A DNA stretch of 47,602 bases from Bacteroidales bacterium (GTDB taxonomy: Bacteria > Bacteroidota > Bacteroidia > Bacteroidales > VadinHA17): NCBI GenBank assembly GCA_020201035.1, contig JAIVHO010000003.1:1-47602 (forward strand), written 5' to 3'. The position numbers were made by a program, and so were the translations under genes. Positions 15,070 to 24,655 of the stretch are shown here, one piece after another; the stretch's first letter is position 1, and each line of letters starts with the position of its first letter. The notes beneath the pieces were generated by a model. That model saw only the letters and a program-made list of their open reading frames with translations. It was not told where the DNA came from and did not search any database.

Positions 15070-15129
15070 GGATTAGCAGTGGAAAGACAGAATTAGCAGT
15101 AGATAGACAGGATTAGCAGTGGAAAGGCA
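15070..15129 (+). repeat. 20-bp tandem array in the tyrS leader
   Basis: Units at 15070-15089, 15090-15109 and 15110-15129 have the core GATTAGCAGTGGAAAGACAG, followed by a decayed fourth. If the promoter at 14996 is used, the array is transcribed as part of the tyrS leader. Confidence 0.9.
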
Positions 15130-15158
15130 GATCTAGTAATGATATATAATCTTTGAAA

Positions 15159-16454
15159 ATGAGTTTTGTTGAAGAACTGAGATGGAGAGGCATGTTGCAT
15201 GATATTATGCCCGGGACAGAGGATAAACTGAAAACAGAAAAGATGTCGGCATACGTTGGGTTTGATCCTACTGCTGACTCCCTTCATATTGGTCACCTGG
15301 TGCAGGTTATGCTCCTCAGGCACTTTCAGAATGCCGGTCACCAGCCTATTGCGCTGATTGGGGGAGCAACGGGCATGATTGGTGACCCTTCCGGTAAATC
15401 GGCTGAACGTAACCTGCTTACAGAGGAAGAATTGCACAATAACCAGGAGGCAATAAAGGCTCAACTGGCAAGGTTCCTTGATTTCGAATCTGATATCCCC
15501 AACAGGGCGCTGCTGGTAAATAATTATGACTGGATGAAGGGATATTCATTTCTGGGGTTTATACGTGATATTGGCAAGCATATAACAGTTAATTATATGA
15601 TGTCAAAAGATTCAGTGAAAAAAAGGCTGGGCAGCGAATCAAACCAGGGGATGTCATTTACAGAGTTTTCCTATCAGCTTGTTCAGGGATATGATTTCCT
15701 GCACCTGTACCGTGAGTATAAATGCCGCCTGCAGATGGGTGGGTCTGATCAGTGGGGTAATATTGTAACAGGGACCGAACTGATCCGCCGTAAGGAAGGG
15801 GGAGAGGCATATGCACTTACCTGCCCGCTGATTACAAGGTCTGATGGTTCCAAATTCGGGAAAACCGAATCAGGAAATGTATGGCTCGATCCTGAAAAAA
15901 CATCTCCCTACTCATTTTACCAGTTCTGGCTAAATGTCTCTGATGAGGATGCCGGACGGTATATAAGAATATTCACAATGCTTGGCAGGGAGGAGATAGA
16001 GTCACTGGAGAAGGAACATGCCGGCGCACCCCATGTCAGAATACTGCAGAAAAGACTGGCTGAAGAGATGACCATAATGGCTCACTCACGTGAAGACTTT
16101 GACACTGCAATTGAAGCGTCACAGATACTTTTTGGAAAGGGAACAACAGACACATTGAGGAAAATGAATGAGAATACATTCCTGTCCGTTTTTGAAGGAG
16201 TTCCACTTTTTGATGTCAGAGGTGATCTGCTTGATGGAGGAGTAACCCTTACGGACCTTTGTACAGTTCATTCTTCGGTGTTTACATCAAAGGGAGAGAT
16301 GCGCAGACTGATACAGGGAGGAGGAGTGAGTATAAATAAGGCGAAGACGGGAGATCCTGATATGATTATTGGTAAAACAAACCTTCTGAACGGAAAATAC
16401 CTGCTGGTACAGAAAGGTAAAAAGAGTTACTTTATAATAAGGATAATTGAGTGA
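15159..16454 (+). CDS. tyrS: Tyrosyl-tRNA synthetase
   Basis: A class I synthetase that charges tRNA-Tyr with tyrosine. At 431 residues it is the normal bacterial length. The HIGH motif is at residues 43-46 (SLHIGHLVQ) and the KMSKS-equivalent KFGKT is at 232-236. A tRNA-contact helical region follows, then a C-terminal S4-type RNA-binding domain ending [20 protein letters not shown]. The ATG at 15159 was chosen over an in-frame TTG two codons earlier. The long predicted leader carries tandem repeats; no T-box features are seen. Confidence 0.97.
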   Translation: MSFVEELRWRGMLHDIMPGTEDKLKTEKMSAYVGFDPTADSLHIGHLVQVMLLRHFQNAGHQPIALIGGATGMIGDPSGKSAERNLLTEEELHNNQEAIKAQLARFLDFESDIPNRALLVNNYDWMKGYSFLGFIRDIGKHITVNYMMSKDSVKKRLGSESNQGMSFTEFSYQLVQGYDFLHLYREYKCRLQMGGSDQWGNIVTGTELIRRKEGGEAYALTCPLITRSDGSKFGKTESGNVWLDPEKTSPYSFYQFWLNVSDEDAGRYIRIFTMLGREEIESLEKEHAGAPHVRILQKRLAEEMTIMAHSREDFDTAIEASQILFGKGTTDTLRKMNENTFLSVFEGVPLFDVRGDLLDGGVTLTDLCTVHSSVFTSKGEMRRLIQGGGVSINKAKTGDPDMIIGKTNLLNGKYLLVQKGKKSYFIIRIIE

Positions 16455-16511
16455 TGCGCCCTCTCTGTTTTTTTGGTATTTTTAGGAGTAATAATCAAAT
16501 ATTAATTCTCC

Positions 16512-17477
16512 ATGGCTGAGAGTAACAGTAATGATTTCAGGGTAAGTTCATTTGACTTTGCAGGTTTTGTTGTGAGGCGGTGGAAGCTCTTTCTTATAAC
16601 CGCGATCGCTTCTTTTATTATATCTGCAGGTGTGTCGTTGCTTATAAAGCCGATGTACCTCTCTACCGTAACCCTGTACCCTTCTTCCAGCGTAACGGCA
16701 GGTGCTCCGGGTCTGTTTGACGGCGAAAATGCTGCAATAGGTTTTGGTGATGAGGCAGCAACCGAAAAGGTTCTGCAGATACTGATGGCCGACTCAATAA
16801 GCGATTTTATTGCTGCCAGATATAACCTTATGGAACATTATGGTATTGATCCTGAAGAACGATATCCTTCATCTAAGCTAAAAGAGAGGATGAATAAGAA
16901 TATCAGTTTCAGGAAAACAAGATTTATGTCTGTTGAGGTAAATGTTCTTGACCGGGAGCCTGAGATGGCTGCTGATATTGCAAATGATATTGCAGCCCTT
17001 ATAGACAGTACTTTTAACTGGTTACTTCAGGAAGCCGGGAATAAACTTCTTCACGTGGTGGAGTCACAGTACCGGCAGCAGACTGAGGTGGTAATGGCTT
17101 ATGAGGATTCACTCCTTGCTTCAGTATCGGATCAGTCAGTGGATGAACGGTTCCTGCCCCTTATTCTGTCAGGGGCCGGACAGGGTCTGAGTGCCGATAA
17201 CCGTGATCTCTATACGCCACGGTCGCTCCGGTTCCTGCTTAACTATGAAACTGCAATTGCTGACCAGGGGTTGCTCCGAAAGAGATATATTGAAGCCCGT
17301 ATGGCTGCTTCTGAGCAATTGCCCTATACACTGGTGATCAACAGGGCCAGAATTCCTGAAAAGAAAGCATTTCCTGACCGTTCATCAATTGTAATCCTCT
17401 CAACACTATCAGCAATGCTGCTGCTGCTGATAGTGACCGTATCAATTGAAAGCCTTTCACTAAAAGGCAGAGACTAA
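16512..17477 (+). CDS. Wzz/chain-length-determinant-type polysaccharide protein
   Basis: A 321-residue inner-membrane protein of the polysaccharide co-polymerase class, which sets the chain length of O-antigen or exopolysaccharide. A membrane helix lies at about residues 28-48 (WKLFLITAIASFIISAGV) and another near the C-terminus at about 292-312 (IVILSTLSAMLLLLIVTVS). A periplasmic, partly coiled-coil region lies between them. The Pro before helix 2 (IPEKKAFPDR) is typical. There is no fused tyrosine kinase. It is followed after 13 bp by a Wzy/WaaL-like gene, so the two are probably co-transcribed as a length-control and polymerase/ligase pair. Confidence 0.82.
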   Translation: MAESNSNDFRVSSFDFAGFVVRRWKLFLITAIASFIISAGVSLLIKPMYLSTVTLYPSSSVTAGAPGLFDGENAAIGFGDEAATEKVLQILMADSISDFIAARYNLMEHYGIDPEERYPSSKLKERMNKNISFRKTRFMSVEVNVLDREPEMAADIANDIAALIDSTFNWLLQEAGNKLLHVVESQYRQQTEVVMAYEDSLLASVSDQSVDERFLPLILSGAGQGLSADNRDLYTPRSLRFLLNYETAIADQGLLRKRYIEARMAASEQLPYTLVINRARIPEKKAFPDRSSIVILSTLSAMLLLLIVTVSIESLSLKGRD

Positions 17478-17490
17478 AATATCTCATTTC

Positions 17491-18918
17491 TTGCACAACA
17501 GATCAACTCAATACAGTGCAACAGCTATTACGGTCTTCGTAGTATTGCTTTTTCTGGCAGCATCTCTCTTTGCTGCCAGCAGACAGATGTATCTTATGTG
17601 GTCACTGCCACTCATACTGATGCTGGTGATCATTGCATTTGTAAGGCTTGATGCCTTTTATCTGATAATGCTCTTTTTTGTCCCCCTGTCACTCCAGCTC
17701 CGCTTTATAATGGATGATCCCCCGGCAGATATTTTCCTGCCTACGGAGCCTATGCTTATACTCCTGCTTTTTATACTTTTCTTTAAAATTGTTGCATCCC
17801 GTGAACTGAATCTAAACTCCTTCAATAATCCTGTTACCATAATAGTGGCTGTAATGCTTCTATGGATGCTTATTACCTCGCTTGCCTCATCTATGCCCAT
17901 GGTATCGATTAAGATGACAGCGGCCCGATTATGGTTTATTGGAGGATTTTATATGATGGCAATTCCGCTTTTTGTCAGGAGAAATTTTATGGAGAGGGCA
18001 TTTAAGGTGCTTATTGCCGGAATGGTGCCGGTGGTGATATATAATATGAACGGACTGTCTCAGGCTGGCATGTTCAATCAGCAGGCCGCACACTCAACAA
18101 TGTGGCCCCTCTTTAATGATCATACATCTTTCGGAGCTGCACTGGCCTTCCTTATACCTCTCTCTTTGTGGCTGACATTTACCCGTCGCAGAGTATTAAC
18201 GGGTGCAGCATGGGGAGTAGCCTCCGTAATACTCCTGACCGGATTGCTTTTTTCATACAGCAGGGCAGCATGGATCAGCATGGCCGGAGCAGCAGTGCTT
18301 GCGGTGCTTATGATTTTCAGGATACCATGGAAACTTATTATTCCCGCAACATTGTCCCTTATATTGGTGGTGCTGATTTCATGGTCCTCTATAGTTTCAT
18401 TTCTGGAGAGTAACCGGCAGGACTCATCCACTGATCTGGCGGAGCACATCAGGTCAGCTGCCAATATTACAACGGATGCCTCAAACCTCGAAAGGATAAA
18501 CAGATGGAAGGCCGCAGGAAGAATGATAGCTGAAAGGCCGGTTTTGGGATGGGGCCCGGGTACATACCAGTTCGTTTATGCACCATACCAGCTGCCGGCA
18601 GAGCGAACTATTATAAGCACCAACTTCGGCGACCGGGGAAATGCTCACAGTGAATATATAGGGGCCGCCGCCGACTCCGGTGTGCCCGGGGCACTGATCT
18701 ATATCGCTCTTCTTGTTTCGGTATTTATTCCGGGAGTAAGGTTTACCCTATTCTCAATAAACAAAAAGAAACGGTGGCTTATGATAGCACTCCTTTCAGG
18801 CCTGTTTACCTATTTTATTCATGGATTCCTTAATAACTTCCTTGATACCGATAAGCTCTCAGCACCATTCTGGATGAGCATCGCTGCTATAGTTGTAATA
18901 ACAGGAAAGAGGATATAG
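17491..18918 (+). CDS. O-antigen polymerase/ligase-like membrane protein
   Basis: A 475-residue polytopic protein with about 11-12 helices and one large loop (about residues 310-395, SNRQDSSTDLAEHIRSA to RGNAHSEYIG). This is the layout of the Wzy_C/WaaL family, which polymerises or ligates undecaprenyl-linked glycans in the periplasm. The loop motif GWGPGTYQF and the HSEYI segment fit that family. The start is TTG at 17491; the next ATG would delete the first helix. It lies 13 bp after the Wzz-like gene. No glycosyltransferases flank the pair, so the main sugar locus is elsewhere. A 50-bp tandem array begins 45 bp downstream. Confidence 0.82.
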   Translation: MHNRSTQYSATAITVFVVLLFLAASLFAASRQMYLMWSLPLILMLVIIAFVRLDAFYLIMLFFVPLSLQLRFIMDDPPADIFLPTEPMLILLLFILFFKIVASRELNLNSFNNPVTIIVAVMLLWMLITSLASSMPMVSIKMTAARLWFIGGFYMMAIPLFVRRNFMERAFKVLIAGMVPVVIYNMNGLSQAGMFNQQAAHSTMWPLFNDHTSFGAALAFLIPLSLWLTFTRRRVLTGAAWGVASVILLTGLLFSYSRAAWISMAGAAVLAVLMIFRIPWKLIIPATLSLILVVLISWSSIVSFLESNRQDSSTDLAEHIRSAANITTDASNLERINRWKAAGRMIAERPVLGWGPGTYQFVYAPYQLPAERTIISTNFGDRGNAHSEYIGAAADSGVPGALIYIALLVSVFIPGVRFTLFSINKKKRWLMIALLSGLFTYFIHGFLNNFLDTDKLSAPFWMSIAAIVVITGKRI

Positions 18919-18962
18919 GAATCATGCCCCAAAAGTGCCAAAAGCGTTTCCCTTCCTCCTTT

Positions 18963-19100
18963 AGCAACCTGGCACCACACCACTGTCAGCAAATGATTCC
19001 TCCGTCACAGCCAGCAACCTGGCACCACACCACTGTCAGCAACTGATTCCTCCGTCACAGCCAGCAACCTAACACCTCACCACTGTCAGCAACTGATTCC
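18963..19100 (+). repeat. 50-bp tandem array, 2.8 copies
   Basis: Copies at 18963-19012 and 19013-19062 differ at a single base; the partial third at 19063-19100 is more diverged. The unit begins AGCAACCTGGCACCACACCA. The near identity of the first two copies points to a recent duplication. The remaining gap to 19282 shows no gene. Confidence 0.95.
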
Positions 19101-19282
19101 AGGCTGCTTTCTAAAACCGATTCTGGCCTGTGACCGCCGCCGGCAGATCTCCAAAATCATTATCTGACTGATCCATAATATTATGCCAGCACCACTCCTT
19201 AGACTCAGTATAAATTATTAAACCTCATTTTTATCACTTTCCCTGCTGATAAAAAATTAACAATAATGTTTATATTGCGGCC

Positions 19283-19627
19283 ATGTTTGGATTTAGCTTT
19301 TTCTCAATGAATATTGTATACCTGCTGTTCGCTGCCGTATATATGGTGTCGTTCGGTGTGCTGTCATACAATAAGATAGGGGAGAAACTAAAGGGTAAGC
19401 CGGCCGAAAGCGATGCATCAGTTATCATAGATGAATCACAGGATGAATATCCTGAAAATGGTCTACGGCTCTTTGCAGACATGGATGACTATGCTCTGTC
19501 ACCTTCTGACAATATAACACACTTTTCACTGGAGTATTCATTCCCGCACTGCTTATCCACATATCACCATTGCACAGGGACAATCTGCTGCAATCTCTAC
19601 TCCCGTCCCCCTCCCTCAATCTCCTGA
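19283..19627 (+). CDS. Small hypothetical membrane protein
   Basis: A possible 114-residue protein that I do not recognise. It has one N-terminal membrane segment (residues 7-27, FSMNIVYLLFAAVYMVSFGV) and an acidic stretch (DESQDEYPENG). The last 35 or so residues (from HFSLEYS) are rich in Cys, His, Tyr and Pro and do not look like real protein. The gene may end earlier through a frameshift, or may be decayed. The promoter is weak (TATATTGC just upstream). The 351-bp gap after it, to 19978, holds nothing except the heme-operon promoter. Confidence 0.4.
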   Translation: MFGFSFFSMNIVYLLFAAVYMVSFGVLSYNKIGEKLKGKPAESDASVIIDESQDEYPENGLRLFADMDDYALSPSDNITHFSLEYSFPHCLSTYHHCTGTICCNLYSRPPPSIS

Positions 19628-19911
19628 TCTGTTCCGGAGAATACGGAACCGGCTGCCTTTGACAGTAATCATTATATCAGTTGGAATTTCTATAAGTTGG
19701 AGCAACTCCCGGTTGAAACTTCTATCAGGTAATATTACTGCTAATCAAACTGCCGGACTACGGATCGTCTGCTGAAAATACCATTCCCCTACTCAGCAAT
19801 TATAAAACCGGAACCATTAACTGACCAAAACTATTTTAAAAGTAATCTTTCGGCCATAAGCAGAGTTTTAGGACTCACTGGTGGCTGTGATGAAAAGGAA
19901 TAAAAGGAAAA

Positions 19912-19941
19912 TTGAAGTGGTTAAATCCACTCATACTTTAA
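19912..19941 (+). promoter_or_regulatory. Promoter of the heme operon with an inverted repeat in the spacer
   Basis: TTG at 19912-19914, an exact 19-bp spacer, then TACTTTAA at 19934-19941, a weaker -7. The spacer contains the inverted repeat AGTGGTTAAATCCACT (19916-19931): 5-bp arms around a 6-bp centre. A protein bound there would block RNA polymerase, so this is a candidate operator. The regulator is unknown. Confidence 0.5.
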
Positions 19942-19978
19942 ACAAGATATTATCAAATGGTTCAAAAATATAAGACTT

Positions 19979-22072
19979 ATGAACATCTACAGATATATTT
20001 TACTTCTGCCTCTTCTCTCAGCGACAATAAGCGTTGAGGCACAGAATATTATTGTGGCAACTGATACTACAAAAATACCTGAAGTGACCCTGGGTGAAGT
20101 TTCGGTAAATGCTTCACGTACAAACCTGAGGGTAAAGGAACTGCCAGCTTCAGTGTCAATGCTTTCATCATATGCAATTGAGGCCAATGAGATTTCATCC
20201 CTGACAGATGTTACGGGTGCAGTACCTAATTTCTTTATGCCGGATTATGGCTCAAAGCTAACATCGCCTGTCTATATAAGAGGAATAGGGTCTCGTATAA
20301 ATGCTCCTTCCGTGGGGCTGTACGTTGATAATGTTCCCTATTTTGACAGGGCTGCCTTTAACTTTGATTTCTTTGATATCGAGCGTATCGAGATACTACG
20401 CGGTCCGCACGGAACACTCTATGGCCGCAATACAATGGGAGGTATCATAAATATTGTAACACCATCCCCCTTTACAACCAGCGGAGGCAAAATAGCACTT
20501 ACTGCCGGTAATTACGGCTACCTTAACGGTACGGCAAGTTATTACGGAAAGGCGGGTGAAAACCTCGGATACAGCGTGGCATTTAACTATCTTCATAAGG
20601 ACGGCTATTACGAGAACCTCTACACCGGAGATAATGTGGATAAATCTGATTCATACGGATTCAGAAACAAGCTGATATGGAAACCGACGCCCCGACTCTC
20701 AATTGAGAATGTTATAAACGCTGAACACAGCAGGCAGGGCGGGTATCCCTATGCACTGTTTAATCCTTCAACCGGCAAAGCAGAGGAGATAAGCTACAAC
20801 CAGTACAGCTATTATAACAGGAAAATGCTGTCTGATGCCATTGTAGTGCAGTATCGTGGCGACAAAAACGAGCTCAGGGCAGTAACTTCCTACCAGTATC
20901 TGGACGATTATCAGTCTATTGATCAGGATTTTACAATTGATTCACTCTATTACGTTACTCAGGTGCAGAAACAGCATATGATCTCCCAGGAGATAACCCT
21001 CCGTAGCCTGCCAAAGAGTAAATATCAGTACCTTTTTGGCCTTTACGGGTTCCGCCAGATCTTTGATAAGGAGGTGGACGTGGATGTATGGAGCTCAGGA
21101 ATGCGCCTGATGAAGGAGTATGACCATACAATAGGCGGGTACGCCATGTTTCATCAGTCGACACTCAATAACTTCCTGACGGAAGGACTATCGCTGACTG
21201 CAGGGATAAGGTTCGATCTTGAAAAGGATGAGCTTGTGTACCGGTACGACAGGGAGATGGGGGGATCACTTACATCTGTGGCAGACACCCTGTATCCCTC
21301 ACTCGACTATTTTGAGGTAATGCCCAAAATATCACTCAGCTACGCAGCCGGGAAAAACAGCTTCTATATAACGGCATCACGCGGATATAAGGGCGGAGGA
21401 TTTAACTCAACCTTTGAACGGCCCGAGGATCTTACCTTTGACCCTGAATACAGCTGGAACTATGAAGTGGGAGGGAAAGGATCAATGTGGGCCAGGAAAA
21501 TCTATTACGAGGTTGCCCTGTTCTATATCGACTGGAAAGATCAGCAGATATACCAGACCGTTCCGAGCGGACGCGGATCAATGCTTAAAAATGCCGGTCA
21601 CTCTGCCAGTAAAGGCTTCGAATTAACTCTTAAAGCAATTCCCCTGTACGGATTTGAAAACTCTCTCTCCTATGGCTATACCCATGCTACATTCCTCAGC
21701 CATGTAGTGGACGATGCTACTGACCACTCCGGTAACTTTATACCCTATGTGCCCCGACATACACTTTCGGTGCAGACCAACAAGGTGCACTATATTAATG
21801 AGGGATACCTGGTTGACAAAATTTCATTCAATATCGCATACAGGGGTGTGGGTGAAATATTCTGGAAAGAGGATAACCAGCATTCACAGGATTATTATGG
21901 CGTGGTTGATCTGAAAGCAACATTCTCACGCAAAAATATCGGACTCGATTTCTGGGTTAAGAACCTTTTTAATACAAGCTTCGAGTCATTCTATTTTACA
22001 GCATTGGGCAATGAGTATGTGCAGATGGGAAAACCGGTTAACTTTGGAACCAGACTGCTGATTAAATTTTAA
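19979..22072 (+). CDS. TonB-dependent receptor of the heme operon
   Basis: A 697-residue outer-membrane receptor with a signal peptide (residues 1-21, ending SVEA), a plug (about 38-160; GEVSVNASRT to GRNTMGGIINIVTPSP) and a barrel ending GTRLLIKF. It lacks the N-terminal carboxypeptidase-like domain seen in many Bacteroidota receptors. It is the first gene of an operon with a permease only 4 bp downstream, then hemN, hemG and hemH. This suggests that the cargo is heme, a porphyrin or an iron chelate. That is inferred from context; no heme-specific FRAP/NPNL motif was identified. Confidence 0.9.
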   Translation: MNIYRYILLLPLLSATISVEAQNIIVATDTTKIPEVTLGEVSVNASRTNLRVKELPASVSMLSSYAIEANEISSLTDVTGAVPNFFMPDYGSKLTSPVYIRGIGSRINAPSVGLYVDNVPYFDRAAFNFDFFDIERIEILRGPHGTLYGRNTMGGIINIVTPSPFTTSGGKIALTAGNYGYLNGTASYYGKAGENLGYSVAFNYLHKDGYYENLYTGDNVDKSDSYGFRNKLIWKPTPRLSIENVINAEHSRQGGYPYALFNPSTGKAEEISYNQYSYYNRKMLSDAIVVQYRGDKNELRAVTSYQYLDDYQSIDQDFTIDSLYYVTQVQKQHMISQEITLRSLPKSKYQYLFGLYGFRQIFDKEVDVDVWSSGMRLMKEYDHTIGGYAMFHQSTLNNFLTEGLSLTAGIRFDLEKDELVYRYDREMGGSLTSVADTLYPSLDYFEVMPKISLSYAAGKNSFYITASRGYKGGGFNSTFERPEDLTFDPEYSWNYEVGGKGSMWARKIYYEVALFYIDWKDQQIYQTVPSGRGSMLKNAGHSASKGFELTLKAIPLYGFENSLSYGYTHATFLSHVVDDATDHSGNFIPYVPRHTLSVQTNKVHYINEGYLVDKISFNIAYRGVGEIFWKEDNQHSQDYYGVVDLKATFSRKNIGLDFWVKNLFNTSFESFYFTALGNEYVQMGKPVNFGTRLLIKF

Positions 22073-22076
22073 TTGA

Positions 22077-23300
22077 ATGAACGATAAGAACTGGCAGAAA
22101 TACCCTGTACTGTTTTCATTGTATATCGCCCAGTCGATACCTATGAGCTTCTTCTCCACCGTGGTGCCGGTAATTATGAGGCAGGAGAATTATTCGCTCG
22201 AATCGATAGGCTTGTTGCAGCTGGTGAAGCTCCCATGGATATTCAAATTCCTGTGGGCTCCGCTGGTTGACAACAGGGCGGTATCTATACCTGCAATGAA
22301 AAAATGGGTTATCATGTCAGAACTGTTCTATGCCGTGGTGATACTGGGAATAGGCCTTCTCAGTCTGCAGACTGATTTCAGGCTGATAGTAGTACTGATG
22401 GTTGCCGCATTCATCGCTTCTGCAACACAGGATATTGCCACCGATAAGTATGCAATCAGAATCCTCAGACCATCGGAACGAAGCCTGGGAAACAGTATGC
22501 AGTCGGCCGGAAGCTTTGTGGGGACCCTCTTCGGTACCGGAGTCCTTCTTATAGCATACCACTACTTCGGATGGCACCTCCTGCTCTCACTGCTTGCCAT
22601 ATTTGTAATCTTTGCCATAGCACCGCTGGTAATCTACCGGAAGGAGGACAGAACAATACGCGAAGAGGATATGAAACGTACCAGTATGGCTGACCTCTTC
22701 AGGTTTTTCCGGTTGCCGGGAATACCTGTGCGGATAGTGATGCTGGTATTCTATTACTCAGGACTGATAGGTATACTGGCAATGCTTAAACCCTTTATGG
22801 TGGACCTGGGATTCTCTGTCCGGGAGATAGGCTTTATATCAGGAATACTGGGTTCAACGGTAGCTGCACTGTCGGCAATAGGATCAGGACATATAGTAAG
22901 AATTGCCGGGCGCCGAAGATCACTGATCCTCTATTCTGTGCTGATACTGCTTGTGGCACTCTATTTCTTCTCAATATCTGCCGGAACACCGGCACGCTGG
23001 GAGATATACCTCGGCATCATAGTGGTGTGGGGAACATACGGACTCTCTACGGTGGCAATATATACTGTATCCATGGATGCAGTGCGTAAGGGATGTGAGG
23101 GTACCGATTTTACACTGCAGATAGTGATAACACACCTCAGCGGAATGATAGTGGCCATTGGAAGCGGGAAGGTGGGAGATGTTCTCGGTTACAGGGGGAT
23201 ATTCGGACTGGAGGCAGCACTGGCCGCCGTTTCACTGCTTATAGTAATATTTACCTATTCAAACATTAGGAAAGATGAGCCGATTGAAGGAGTTAATTGA
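22077..23300 (+). CDS. MFS permease, AmpG/RhtX-like
   Basis: A 407-residue, 12-helix major-facilitator permease. The N-terminal pattern (SLYIAQSIPMSFFSTVVPVIMR, then PWIFKFLWAPLVDN) and the ATQDIATDKYAI segment are typical of the AmpG/PAT group. That group includes muropeptide importers and the single-protein siderophore permeases RhtX and FptX. Placed between a TonB receptor and heme-biosynthesis genes, it is more likely to move a porphyrin, heme or ferric chelate across the inner membrane than muropeptides. The start lies 4 bp after the receptor stop, and the 3' end overlaps hemN by 26 bp, so translation is probably coupled. Confidence 0.85.
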   Translation: MNDKNWQKYPVLFSLYIAQSIPMSFFSTVVPVIMRQENYSLESIGLLQLVKLPWIFKFLWAPLVDNRAVSIPAMKKWVIMSELFYAVVILGIGLLSLQTDFRLIVVLMVAAFIASATQDIATDKYAIRILRPSERSLGNSMQSAGSFVGTLFGTGVLLIAYHYFGWHLLLSLLAIFVIFAIAPLVIYRKEDRTIREEDMKRTSMADLFRFFRLPGIPVRIVMLVFYYSGLIGILAMLKPFMVDLGFSVREIGFISGILGSTVAALSAIGSGHIVRIAGRRRSLILYSVLILLVALYFFSISAGTPARWEIYLGIIVVWGTYGLSTVAIYTVSMDAVRKGCEGTDFTLQIVITHLSGMIVAIGSGKVGDVLGYRGIFGLEAALAAVSLLIVIFTYSNIRKDEPIEGVN

Positions 23301-24654
23301 CAAGTATGATGTGCCGGTACCCAGATATACAAGCTACCCTCCTGCAAACAGCTTCGGGGACGGTTTTTCACATGATGACTATATTGAGGTACTGAGGGAA
23401 TCAAACAGTGAAAAGCCTGAGCATATAGCAATATATATCCACATACCTTTCTGTAAAAAGCTTTGTTACTATTGTGGTTGCAACTCCTGCACCTTCAGGG
23501 GTGACGCGGTAACAGCTGAGTATATGAATGCACTCAGGGAGGAGATAAAAATGATTGCCACCCATATTGACAACAGCAGGGCCGTTACACAGATCCATTA
23601 CGGCGGGGGAACTCCCAATGCAATAGCTTCAGACTATCTTAAGGAGCTTAACAATTTGATCTTTTCACTCTTCACAATGCACCCTGACGCCGAGATAGCA
23701 ATTGAATGCAACCCGGCATACCTTGACCGGCAGTATATGGATGACCTTAAGGAGGCGGGGTTTAACAGGTTCAGCCTTGGCATTCAGGATTTTAACCTGC
23801 AGGTGCTCAGAAATGTAAACAGGGAGGCTCCGGTAATGCCTGTGGGGGAACTGATGGAATATCTGCGCGAGGGCAACAGGGGTGCTGCTGTTAATCTTGA
23901 TTTTATTTATGGGTTGCCCGGTCAGACACCCGCATCCTTCTCAGATACTATCAGTGAGGCAATAGGGCTGCGTCCCGACAGGTTGGTGACCTTTTCATAT
24001 GCCCATGTGCCCTGGCTGAAGAAAAATCAGCTTTTCCTTGAAAAACTGGGACTGCCGGCTCCCGAAGAGAAGGTGGATATGTTTCTTGCCGCTCACGATC
24101 TGATGAAAGGGGCAGGCTATAAAGCGATAGGTCTCGATCACTATGTTTTGCCTGGAGATGAACTGTGGGTGGCTCTTCAGGAAAATATGCTGCACCGTAA
24201 CTTTATGGGCTATTGCACAAGACGCACAACAGGTCAGGTTTATGCCTTTGGCGTTTCGGGTATCAGCCAGACGGCCTCAGCATATGTTCAGAACCTGAAA
24301 GAGATAAATGGCTATATTGATGCCATTAAAGCAGGCAGGTTACCGGTTGAAAAGGGTCTGCGGCTCACTAATGAACAGAAGGTGATACGTGAGGTAATTA
24401 CACAGTTTATGTGTAACGGTGAGCTGAAATGGTCTGAAATGGCTGAACAGATGAAGATGACAACAGATCAGCTACGGGGTTACCTCAGAAATGACACCGC
24501 TGCAATGGATCAGTTCCTTTCGGACCAACTGATAGAGAGAGGTGATGACTTTATTAGGGTGACCGGGGAGGGATCTCTTTTTATAAGGAATATTGCTGCC
24601 TCAATGGATCCTGCATATAATGCCGAAACAAACAGATATTCCAAATCACTATAG
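23275..24654 (+). CDS. hemN: Oxygen-independent coproporphyrinogen III dehydrogenase
   Basis: A radical-SAM enzyme that oxidatively decarboxylates coproporphyrinogen III to protoporphyrinogen IX without oxygen. The cluster motif FCKKLCYYCGC places Cys60, Cys64 and Cys67 as [4Fe-4S] ligands, with Cys69 at the extra conserved position that separates true HemN from HemW-like proteins. The N-terminal VPRYTSYPPA segment and C-terminal HemN domain are present, and the 459 residues match E. coli HemN. The start overlaps the MFS gene by 26 bp and the stop is followed after 1 bp by hemG, so this is a tightly packed operon. Confidence 0.96.
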   Translation: MSRLKELIDKYDVPVPRYTSYPPANSFGDGFSHDDYIEVLRESNSEKPEHIAIYIHIPFCKKLCYYCGCNSCTFRGDAVTAEYMNALREEIKMIATHIDNSRAVTQIHYGGGTPNAIASDYLKELNNLIFSLFTMHPDAEIAIECNPAYLDRQYMDDLKEAGFNRFSLGIQDFNLQVLRNVNREAPVMPVGELMEYLREGNRGAAVNLDFIYGLPGQTPASFSDTISEAIGLRPDRLVTFSYAHVPWLKKNQLFLEKLGLPAPEEKVDMFLAAHDLMKGAGYKAIGLDHYVLPGDELWVALQENMLHRNFMGYCTRRTTGQVYAFGVSGISQTASAYVQNLKEINGYIDAIKAGRLPVEKGLRLTNEQKVIREVITQFMCNGELKWSEMAEQMKMTTDQLRGYLRNDTAAMDQFLSDQLIERGDDFIRVTGEGSLFIRNIAASMDPAYNAETNRYSKSL

Positions 24655-24655
24655 G

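Noticed and set aside
14996-15158. T-box or other riboswitch in the tyrS leader
   Set aside because: No specifier loop, T-box sequence or terminator/antiterminator pair is visible; the leader is mostly a simple repeat.
19912-19941. Fur box at the heme operon
   Set aside because: The inverted repeat AGTGGTTAAATCCACT does not match the GATAATGATAATCATTATC consensus; I report it as an unknown operator instead.
22077-23300. AmpG muropeptide permease acting in peptidoglycan recycling
   Set aside because: The fold is AmpG-like, but the operon partners are a TonB receptor and heme genes; no recycling gene (nagZ, ampD, mpl) is nearby, so I prefer a chelate or porphyrin substrate.
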